64,000 bases of DNA, taken from assembly GCA_963697705.1 (NCBI GenBank), contig CAVOPA010000017.1, forward strand, positions 868,001-932,000, read 5' to 3'. The notes beneath the pieces were generated by a model. That model had not been told where the DNA came from, searched no databases, and saw nothing but the letters and a program-made list of their open reading frames with translations. Position numbers and translations under genes: made by a program. The DNA is from CAVUCH01 sp963697705. GTDB taxonomy: Bacteria; Acidobacteriota; Vicinamibacteria; Vicinamibacterales; JAENWD01. Shown piece after piece: positions 53,882-64,000 of this stretch (within the stretch, counting starts at the first letter, position 1; every line of letters begins with the position of its first letter).

Positions 53882-56611
53882 ATGGCAAAACCGCTCGTAA
53901 TCGTCGAGTCTCCGGCGAAGGCGAAGACTCTGTCGCGTTTTCTGGGCGATCGCTACCACGTCGTGGCAAGCGTCGGGCACATCCGCGATCTGCCGGGATC
54001 CGCGCGCGAGACGCCAGCGGAAATCAAGGACAAGCACTGGGGCCGCATGGCGGTGGACGTAGACGGCGAGTTCAAGCCCTACTACGTGGTCCCGCTCGAG
54101 AAGAAGAAGAATGTCGCCGCCCTGAAGGCCGCGCTGAAGGACGCCTCGGAAGTGCTGCTCGCGACCGACCCCGACCGCGAAGGCGAGTCGATCAGCTGGC
54201 ACCTGACCGAGGTGCTCAAGCCGAAGGTGCCGGTGCGGCGTGTCGAGTTCCACGAGGTCACCGAAGACGCAGTGAAGGAGGCGATCGCCAACGCCCGCAC
54301 AGTGAACGACAGCCTCGTGAAGGCACAGGAGAGCCGGCGCATCCTCGATCGGTTGTACGGCTACACGCTCTCGCCGGTGCTCTGGAAGAAGGTGCAGACC
54401 GGCCTCAGCGCGGGGCGCGTGCAGAGCGTCGCGGTGCGCCTGCTGGTCGAGCGCGAGGAAGCGCGGCGCGCGTTCCGGACGGCCACCTACTGGGACCTTG
54501 AAGCCCGGCTCACCGGAGACGGCCGCGAGTTTCCGGCCACGCTCGTGCGCGTCGGCGATCAGCGGGTCGCGAGCGGCAAGGACTTCGATGCGGCGACCGG
54601 CGCGCTCAAGACCGCGGGCGTGCGGCACCTGGGCGACGCGGATGCGACGGCGCTCGCCGAGGCCGTTCGCCTCAACACGCCATGGACCGTGACCGGCGTC
54701 GACGTGCGGCCAGGCACCGAGCGGCCGGCGCCGCCGTTCACGACCTCGACGCTGACGCAGGAGGCCAGCCGAAAGCTCGGGTTCTCGACCAGCCGCACGA
54801 TGCAGATCGCGCAGCGGCTGTTCCAGGGCGTCGAGATCGGCCGCGGCGAAATGGAAGGCCTCATCACCTATCACCGCACCGATTCCACGACGCTCAGCCA
54901 GAAGGCGCTCACCGAATCGGCGCGCGTGATCACGGAGATGTTCGGGCCGGAGTACTACGCCGGACCACGCCGCTACGCGACCAAGGTGAAGAACGCGCAG
55001 GAGGCTCACGAGGCCATCAGGCCGACCGACTTCCGCCTCGCACCGCAGCAGCTCGCGGGAATCCTCGATTCAGACGATCTCCGTCTCTACGACCTGATCT
55101 GGAAGCGCACGATGGCCTCGCAGATCGTCGACGCGCGCGTGCAGAAGACGACGCTCGAGTTCACGGTGACGACCGCGTCGGGCCCGGTTGTGTTCACGGC
55201 GAGCGGGAAAACGATCGAGTTCGCCGGGTTCCGTCGGGCGTACGTCGAGGGCAGCGACGATCCCTTGGCAGAGCTCGAAGATCAGGAAACCCTGCTGCCG
55301 GCGGCGCGCGAGGGCGATCGCGTGCATGCAGCAGGCGTCACCGAGCGTGGTCTGGAGTTGCTCGGCGTGGATCCCAAGCGGCACGAAACGCTGCCGCCGC
55401 CTCGCTTCACCGAAGCCGCTCTCATCAAGGAGCTCGAATCCGAGGGCATAGGCCGGCCGTCCACCTACGCCTCCATCATCGCGACCATCGAGCGCCGTGA
55501 GTACGTGTTTCGGCAGGGCAAGGCGCTCGTCCCCAGCTTCACGGCGTTTGCGGTCACCGAATTGCTCCGAAACCATTTCGCCGACTACGTCGACGTGGGG
55601 TTCACCGCGGAGATGGAGGAGGCACTCGACGCGATCTCGAACGGCGAGCAGAGCTGGCTCGAATTCATCCGCGGCTTCTACCACGGTGACGGCAAGCACG
55701 CGGGCCTCGAGCGGATCGCCGGCGCGTCGAAGGACATCGGCTACCCGGTGATCGACCTCGGTGAAGATCCCGAGACCGGCGCGCCCGTTCGCGTGCGCCT
55801 CGGACAGTACGGGCCATTCGTGCAGCGGGGTGATGGCGGGGCAGGGAACACCGCCTCCATCCCCGACGACTTTCCGCCGGCGGATCTGACGATCGGCCGA
55901 GCCCTCGAGCTGCTCAGAGCCAAGGCCGACGGTCCGCGCGTCCTCGGCGTGGACCCCGCAACCGGGCAGCACGTCTACGTGTTGCACGGGCGCTTCGGCG
56001 CCTATGTGCAGCGCGGGGAAACCCCGGACAAGTCGGACAAGGCGGCGCCGAAACCCAAGCGCGCGTCACTGACGGGCGGGTTGACCGAATCCACGGTCAC
56101 GCTGGACGATGCGCTGCGGCTGCTGTCGCTGCCACGCGAGATCGGGCGCCACCCGGATGACGGAGAGCCGGTGGTGGCCAACTTTGGCCGCTTCGGACCG
56201 TACGTCAAGCACGGCGACGAGTTCCGGTCCCTCGAATCGGAGGATCTCGTCTTCGGCATCGATCTCGATGCCGCGCTGTCGCTCTTGCGCGAGCCGAAGA
56301 AGTCGCGGCGCCGCCAGGGCGCGACGCGTACAGTGCTGCGCGAGCTCGGACCGCACCCGCAGAGCGGCGCGGCGATGAAGCTGCTCGAAGGGCGGTACGG
56401 CCCGTACGTGACCGACGGCACCACCAACGCCTCGCTGCCGAAGGGCGCGGATCCGGCCGCGCTCACGAGCGAAGAAGCCGTGGGGTTGCTCGAAGCGCGC
56501 GCGGGGATGCCGTCGAAGAAGCGTCCGGCCCGGCGCGCTGGCGCGCCGCGTAAGGCTGCCGCCGGCCCGAAGGCGCCCCGCGCGCGGAAGCCCGAGCCGG
56601 TCGAAGTCTAA
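53882..56611 (+). CDS. topA: DNA topoisomerase I (type IA)
   Basis: This 909-residue enzyme relaxes negative supercoils. The TOPRIM start is PLVIVESPAKAKTLSRFLGD, with TDPDREGESISWHLTEVL. The active-site Tyr lies in EGLITYHRTDSTTLSQKAL; the common IITYMRTDS reads YHRTDS here. The core is followed by a C-terminal region (from about 620) made of four repeat-like units (for example VRLGQYGPFVQRGDGG, LHGRFGAYVQRGETP, ANFGRFGPYVKHGDEF, EGRYGPYVTDGTTN). This is the zinc-less repeat type also seen in Actinobacteria, not the four-zinc-finger type of E. coli. The end is Lys/Arg/Ala-rich. It starts 21 bases after dprA and is probably cotranscribed. Confidence 0.96.
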   Translation: MAKPLVIVESPAKAKTLSRFLGDRYHVVASVGHIRDLPGSARETPAEIKDKHWGRMAVDVDGEFKPYYVVPLEKKKNVAALKAALKDASEVLLATDPDREGESISWHLTEVLKPKVPVRRVEFHEVTEDAVKEAIANARTVNDSLVKAQESRRILDRLYGYTLSPVLWKKVQTGLSAGRVQSVAVRLLVEREEARRAFRTATYWDLEARLTGDGREFPATLVRVGDQRVASGKDFDAATGALKTAGVRHLGDADATALAEAVRLNTPWTVTGVDVRPGTERPAPPFTTSTLTQEASRKLGFSTSRTMQIAQRLFQGVEIGRGEMEGLITYHRTDSTTLSQKALTESARVITEMFGPEYYAGPRRYATKVKNAQEAHEAIRPTDFRLAPQQLAGILDSDDLRLYDLIWKRTMASQIVDARVQKTTLEFTVTTASGPVVFTASGKTIEFAGFRRAYVEGSDDPLAELEDQETLLPAAREGDRVHAAGVTERGLELLGVDPKRHETLPPPRFTEAALIKELESEGIGRPSTYASIIATIERREYVFRQGKALVPSFTAFAVTELLRNHFADYVDVGFTAEMEEALDAISNGEQSWLEFIRGFYHGDGKHAGLERIAGASKDIGYPVIDLGEDPETGAPVRVRLGQYGPFVQRGDGGAGNTASIPDDFPPADLTIGRALELLRAKADGPRVLGVDPATGQHVYVLHGRFGAYVQRGETPDKSDKAAPKPKRASLTGGLTESTVTLDDALRLLSLPREIGRHPDDGEPVVANFGRFGPYVKHGDEFRSLESEDLVFGIDLDAALSLLREPKKSRRRQGATRTVLRELGPHPQSGAAMKLLEGRYGPYVTDGTTNASLPKGADPAALTSEEAVGLLEARAGMPSKKRPARRAGAPRKAAAGPKAPRARKPEPVEV

Positions 56612-56653
56612 CCGTTGACCGCCAGCCAGAGCCGGGAGGCCCGGAGCCTGCCC

Positions 56654-58102
56654 ATGTCCCAGGTTCGTATCATCGGCGGGGGCCTTGCCGGTTCGGAAGC
56701 CGCGTGGCAGGTGGCCCGGCGCGGCGTGCGCGTGGTGCTGCATGAGATGCGGCCGCAGCGTCCGACGGCGGTGCACAAGACCGATCGCCTCGCGGAGCTC
56801 GTCTGCAGCAACTCCTTCCGCGGAGACAAACTCGATAATGCCGTCGGTCTCCTGAAAGAGGAGATGCGGCGCCTTGACTCGCTCGTCCTCCGGGCGGCCG
56901 CCGCCGCACGTGTGCCCGCGGGGGCGGCGCTCGCCGTCGACCGCCACGCGTTTGCGGATGCCGTCACGCGGGCCATCGCCGAACATCCGCTGATCACCGT
57001 TGTCCGCGACGAAGTGGGGGAGCTGCCGGCGCCAGACGGAGTGCCGACGATCGTGGCGACAGGCCCGCTGACGTCAGAGGCCTTGTCGGCGGCGATCGCG
57101 GCGTTCGTTGGCCGCGATCATCTCTCCTTCTACGACGCCATCAGCCCCATCGTCTCTGCCGAGACCATCGACCGGTCGAAGGTGTTCCGGGCGTCGCGGT
57201 GGGACCGGAGCCTCGGCCCGATGGCGGCCGCGCCGGCGATCGTGTCAGACAATTCCGCCGGGCCGGCCTGCGGCGTCGACGACGGGCAGGGCGACTATCT
57301 GAACTGCCCAATGACGCGCGCGGAATACGAGGCGTTCCACGACGCCCTCGTCCATGCGGAATCCGCGACCGTGCACGATTTCGACAAAGCGACCTTTTTC
57401 GAAGGATGCCTGCCGATCGAAGTGATGGCCCACCGTGGGCCCGACACCCTGCGGTTCGGGCCGATGAAGCCCGTGGGGCTCACCGATCCACGGACCGGCC
57501 GGCAGGCCTACGCCGTCGTGCAACTGCGTCAGGACACGCTTGCGGGCGATCACTTCAGCCTGGTCGGATTCCAGACGCAGTTGAAGTGGGGCGAGCAGGG
57601 ACGCGTGCTGCGGATGATCCCCGGGCTCGAGTCGGCGGAGTTCGTGCGCTTCGGCATGGTGCACCGGAACACGTACATCAACGGACCGACGATCCTGCTG
57701 CCGACGTGGCAGACGCGGACGCGTGCGGATCTGTTCTTCGCGGGGCAGGTGAGCGGCGTCGAGGGATACGTCGAGTCGGCCGCGTCGGGGCTGATCGCCG
57801 GGCGCAACGCCGCAGCGATCGCTCGCCGCGAGCCTCTTTCGACGCCGCCGCGCACCACCGCGATCGGCGCGCTCGCGTACTACGTGTCGCACGCGGACGC
57901 CGCGCATTATCAGCCGACGAACATCACCTTCGGCATCATGCCGCCGCTCGACGAGATTGCCGGCACGCGTCCCAAGAAGGGTGCGCACCGCAAGCTGGCC
58001 GTTGCCGCGCGTGCGCTCGCAGATCTCCAGGCGTGGCTCGGGGAGACGCGGGAGCCGGCCCGCGCGGCGCCGGAAGACGCCATGGCCGCCCCGCGGAGCT
58101 GA
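56654..58102 (+). CDS. trmFO: tRNA (m5U54) methyltransferase TrmFO, folate/FAD-dependent
   Basis: This 482-residue flavoprotein methylates uridine 54 of tRNA using methylene-tetrahydrofolate. The FAD motif VRIIGGGLAGSEAAWQVARR is followed by VVLHEMRPQRPTAVHKTDRL and AELVCSNSFRGDKLDNAVGL, all characteristic of TrmFO. GFQTQLKWGEQGRVLRMIPG and NTYINGPTILLPTWQTRTRA follow. The ATG at 56654 is the start of the family N-terminus; the open frame reaches further back without support. Gene order topA-trmFO-xer matches other bacteria. Confidence 0.95.
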   Translation: MSQVRIIGGGLAGSEAAWQVARRGVRVVLHEMRPQRPTAVHKTDRLAELVCSNSFRGDKLDNAVGLLKEEMRRLDSLVLRAAAAARVPAGAALAVDRHAFADAVTRAIAEHPLITVVRDEVGELPAPDGVPTIVATGPLTSEALSAAIAAFVGRDHLSFYDAISPIVSAETIDRSKVFRASRWDRSLGPMAAAPAIVSDNSAGPACGVDDGQGDYLNCPMTRAEYEAFHDALVHAESATVHDFDKATFFEGCLPIEVMAHRGPDTLRFGPMKPVGLTDPRTGRQAYAVVQLRQDTLAGDHFSLVGFQTQLKWGEQGRVLRMIPGLESAEFVRFGMVHRNTYINGPTILLPTWQTRTRADLFFAGQVSGVEGYVESAASGLIAGRNAAAIARREPLSTPPRTTAIGALAYYVSHADAAHYQPTNITFGIMPPLDEIAGTRPKKGAHRKLAVAARALADLQAWLGETREPARAAPEDAMAAPRS

Positions 58103-58104
58103 GC

Positions 58105-59199
58105 GTGCCCAGCCGTTCACGGACGCCGCCGCCCTCGCAATCGCTGGTCGACGCGTTGCCGTCCAACGCGCTGCGCGCCCAGATCCGCGACTTCATCGAG
58201 TTCCTGCGCTTCAACCGCAACGTGTCGGAGCACACCGCGCGCGCCTACGCGAGCGATCTCGAGCAGTTCCTGGCGACGACCGCCGCCGCGCAGAAACGCC
58301 CGCGCCCGGAGATCACGGCGGCCGACTTCACGCCCGATGCGATTCGTGGCTACCTCGGCCAGTTGTACCGCACGGGCACCTCGCGGGCGTCGGCCGGCCG
58401 GAAGCTTGCTGCGGTACGGACGTTCGGGCGGTATCTGCGGCGGGAGGGCTTGATTGCGGGCGACCCCGCGCAGCTCGTGCCCTCGCCGCGCCGCGAGCAG
58501 AAGATTCCGGCGCACCTGTCGATCGACGAGATGAACACGCTGCTCGAGATGCCGGATCGCACGACCCCGCTCGGGCGGCGTGACCAGGCGATGCTCGAGT
58601 TGTTCTACGCGTCCGGGCTTCGCCTGAGCGAACTGGTGGGCCTCGATCTCAACGATCTCAATCTCAGCTCGCGGGTGGTGCGCGTGCTCGGGAAGGGCGG
58701 CAAGGAGCGGCAGGTGCCGCTGAACCACACGGCCGCCGAGGCGATTCGCACGTATCTGGCGGATCGCGACACGCTGGTGCGCGGCGCCCTCGCCGCCTCG
58801 CGCGTCAGCGACGAAGAGGATCCGCCCAGATGGCGCGGAGCGGCCGCCGGTGGCTCGAAGGCGTCGGCCCTCGCGCGACGCGCGGCCCGGCATCGGGCGC
58901 CGGAGCATCCGCTGTTCGTGAACTACCGCGGCGGACGGCTGTCGCCGCGCAGCGTCCACCGACTGGTGCGGCGCTACGTCGCGCTGTGCAGCACACGCCT
59001 CGGCATCAGCCCGCACGCGCTGCGGCATTCGTTCGCCACGCACCTGCTCGAACGCGGCGCCGACCTCCGAGGGATCCAGGAGATGCTCGGCCATGCGCGG
59101 CTCAGCACCACGCAGCGCTACACCCACGTGAACGCGGCGCAGCTGATCGAGGTGTACAGGAACGCGCATCCGCGGGCGAAGGGCCCGGGTCGACGCTGA
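58105..59199 (+). CDS. xerC: Xer-type tyrosine recombinase
   Basis: This 364-residue recombinase has a SAM-like N-terminal domain (about 20-115) and a catalytic domain with all key residues: Arg in YASGLRLSELVGLDL, Lys in VLGKGGKERQVPL, HALRHSFATHLLERGADL, the second His in LGHARLST and the Tyr nucleophile in TTQRYTHVNAA. Xer recombinases resolve chromosome dimers at dif. The protein is about 60 residues longer than XerC/XerD. The extra part is a Ser/Ala/Arg-rich insert (about 215-260) between the Lys and the HxxR motif. xerC versus xerD cannot be decided. It follows trmFO by 2 bases and starts at GTG. Confidence 0.9.
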   Translation: MPSRSRTPPPSQSLVDALPSNALRAQIRDFIEFLRFNRNVSEHTARAYASDLEQFLATTAAAQKRPRPEITAADFTPDAIRGYLGQLYRTGTSRASAGRKLAAVRTFGRYLRREGLIAGDPAQLVPSPRREQKIPAHLSIDEMNTLLEMPDRTTPLGRRDQAMLELFYASGLRLSELVGLDLNDLNLSSRVVRVLGKGGKERQVPLNHTAAEAIRTYLADRDTLVRGALAASRVSDEEDPPRWRGAAAGGSKASALARRAARHRAPEHPLFVNYRGGRLSPRSVHRLVRRYVALCSTRLGISPHALRHSFATHLLERGADLRGIQEMLGHARLSTTQRYTHVNAAQLIEVYRNAHPRAKGPGRR

Positions 59200-59205
59200 C
59201 CTCGC

Positions 59206-60618
<1,413 letters not shown>

Positions 60619-60641
60619 GTCCGTGCTTCGTTCCTTTCGCG

Positions 60642-61877
60642 TCAGTCGCCCGCGGGCGCTGTGCCGAACGGTCCCTGGTGGCCGCCGACGACGGGCAGCG
60701 TCACCGTGAACCGTGTGCCGAGCCCGGCCACCGAGCTGACGTCGATGCGGCCGTCATGTGCGTCCACAATCTTGCGGACGATCGCCAACCCGAGGCCCGA
60801 ACCCTGCGCCTTGGTCGTGAAGAACGGGTTGAACATCCGGTCCACCATCTCCGGCGGCAGCCCCGGCCCATCGTCACTCACCTGCACGACGACAGTCGCC
60901 ACCTGCGCCGGGCTGTCCGGCTGCGTGTGATCACCCTCGACCGCGCTCTGCTCCGCCGACATCCAGATGGAACCGCTGCCGCCGAGCGCCTCGAATGCGT
61001 TGATCAGGAGGTTCGTGAACACCTGACAGAGCTGGTGACGATCGCCGTGGACGGATGGCAGGTCGCTTGCGATTCGTGTGTGCACCTGCACGCCGCCTCG
61101 GGGCGCCTTGCCTTCGGCGATGGCGAGCGCCGCATGCATCACGTCGGCGATGGACGTGCGCTCGGTTTCGAGCCGCACCGGGCGCACGTAATCGAGCACC
61201 TCGACAACGGTCGCGTTTGCCATCTTCGCTTCGTTGATGATGTCGGTGAGGATCGACTGCGCGTCCGGCGATTCAGGGACCTTGCGCCGGAGCAGGCCGG
61301 CCATGACTTCGATGCCGGCGAGCGGGTTCTTCAGTTCATGGGCGATCGCCGCCGCCATCTCGCCGAGCGCCGCAAGCCGATCCCGCAGGCGCTCGCGTTC
61401 TTCGAGCTGCTCGACCCGCGTGAGGTCCTTGAAGAAGAGCGCGATGCCCGATCGCGTGCCGTCCGCCGCGCGCACGTGCGACAGCGTGTACCCGATCACG
61501 CGGCCCGTCGACTTCAGACGCATCTCGACCCGGTTCGGGAGGTGACTGAGCTCGAAGGCGCCCGCGATCACCCGGACGATGTCGGGGTGGATCCGGAGCA
61601 CGTCCGCGTACGGGCGGCCGATGTCGGTCTCGTCGGGGACCATTCCGAAGATTCGGTACGCCTCCGTGTTCAGCACCGCAAGAGAGCCGTCGGTCGTGAC
61701 CGCGAGCACGCCGTTCCGCATGCTCGACACCATCTCGCGGAAGAACCGATCGTCGACGCCGGACGTCCGGGCCACGAGGCGGAACCGGCGCGACCTGACG
61801 ACGCGGCTCGACACCGCATCGGAAGACATGTTCCGAACTGACTCGGGCGGCCGGGGAGTACGCGTGTGCGACGACAT
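60642..61877 (-). CDS. PAS-domain sensor histidine kinase, NtrB-like
   Basis: This 411-residue soluble kinase has an N-terminal PAS domain (about 45-160: LAVTTDGSLAVLNTEAYRIF), a linker helix (LEERERLRDRLAALGEMAAA) and a HisKA H-box AIAHELKNPLAGIEVMAGLL with the phospho-His. The HATPase domain has N-box LLINAFEALGGSGSIWMSAE, G1 VSDDGPGLPPEM and G2 GSGLGLAIVRK. No transmembrane segment is seen, so it senses a cytoplasmic signal. Partner of the NtrC-type regulator just downstream. Confidence 0.92.
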   Translation of the reverse strand: MSSHTRTPRPPESVRNMSSDAVSSRVVRSRRFRLVARTSGVDDRFFREMVSSMRNGVLAVTTDGSLAVLNTEAYRIFGMVPDETDIGRPYADVLRIHPDIVRVIAGAFELSHLPNRVEMRLKSTGRVIGYTLSHVRAADGTRSGIALFFKDLTRVEQLEERERLRDRLAALGEMAAAIAHELKNPLAGIEVMAGLLRRKVPESPDAQSILTDIINEAKMANATVVEVLDYVRPVRLETERTSIADVMHAALAIAEGKAPRGGVQVHTRIASDLPSVHGDRHQLCQVFTNLLINAFEALGGSGSIWMSAEQSAVEGDHTQPDSPAQVATVVVQVSDDGPGLPPEMVDRMFNPFFTTKAQGSGLGLAIVRKIVDAHDGRIDVSSVAGLGTRFTVTLPVVGGHQGPFGTAPAGD

Positions 61878-61920
61878 GTAGGTTGTCAGGGCCGCTCGCG
61901 CTGCGGGTGCGAGTCGGATA

Positions 61921-61940
61921 CCGTCCGGCTTATCGGACGG
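61921..61940. other. Hairpin between the ABC-F and kinase genes
   Basis: CCGTCCG and CGGACGG form a 7-bp stem with a 6-base loop in the 153-base gap. It could end the ABC-F transcript or lie in the kinase leader. No T-run. Confidence 0.4.
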
Positions 61941-62030
61941 TGGCTCCCGGAGGGTCAGATCCGAACCGCAGCGGCCGCACGCTCGCGGCCATCGCTTTAG
62001 AACGACGGGTTTCGGGCGGGGCCTGCAGGA

Positions 62031-64000
<1,970 letters not shown>

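Overview
The window is one contiguous stretch of a high-GC, Gram-negative bacterial chromosome. LpxC, outer-membrane barrels and lipoproteins show an outer membrane. GTG starts are frequent, and many genes overlap by 1-14 bases at stop/start junctions. The gene mix (acidobacterial-style type IV pilus locus, archaeal/eukaryal-type prolyl-tRNA synthetase, heptanucleotide intergenic repeats, small extracytoplasmic sigma factor with a STAS partner) fits Acidobacteriota, perhaps class Vicinamibacteria. That placement is inference from gene content; no rRNA or tRNA gene was found.

Layout. 1-3063 (minus): a YIP1 membrane protein, a periplasmic adaptor and a MacB/FtsX-type permease cut by the window edge. 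3233-17846 (plus): a PorV/TraF-like barrel, pilB, pilT, pilC, pilA, a VKOR-DsbA fusion, an ABC-2 exporter pair, a TPR protein, prepilin peptidase, the minor-pilin set pilV-pilW-pilX and a coiled-coil secreted protein. 18001-22167: aroB, nadB and proS. Heptamer repeats lie in the convergent gaps on either side of this block, and a MITE-like inverted-repeat element sits exactly at the proS stop. 22500-24066: a HEAT-repeat protein and a DUF192 protein. 24183-30511: six tightly overlapping genes (two methyltransferases, an HpcH/HpaI-type aldolase, an NAD epimerase, a GT2 transferase, a large polytopic membrane protein) that look like a surface-glycan or glycolipid operon. 30605-34759: M16 peptidase and aspartate kinase. 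34786-38165 (minus): a decayed 3D-domain fragment, an outer-membrane barrel, the intact 3D-domain protein, a nucleotidyltransferase and a phosphoesterase.

38417-42405: uvrA and lpxC. 42505-45218 (minus): an operon of ECF sigma factor, STAS protein, 99-aa protein and a radical-SAM protein with a frameshifted tail, read from a strong promoter. 45325-47181: lysA and tmk. 47174-52503 (minus): comF, rsfS, nadD, obgE, rpmA, rplU, a lipoprotein and a TPR protein. 52790-59199 (plus): dprA, topA, trmFO and a Xer recombinase behind a good sigma-70 promoter. 59206-61877 (minus): an NtrC-type regulator and its PAS histidine kinase. 62031-64000 (minus): an ABC-F protein whose N-terminus lies beyond the window.

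Most of the window is housekeeping or well-known machinery. The most interesting signals are the frameshifted radical-SAM gene with a non-canonical cysteine cluster in a sigma/STAS operon, the MITE at the proS stop, heptamer repeats in convergent gaps, the disulfide-forming fusion protein embedded in the pilus locus, the degenerate second copy of a 3D-domain gene, and several -10 boxes placed so close to start codons that the transcripts would be leaderless.
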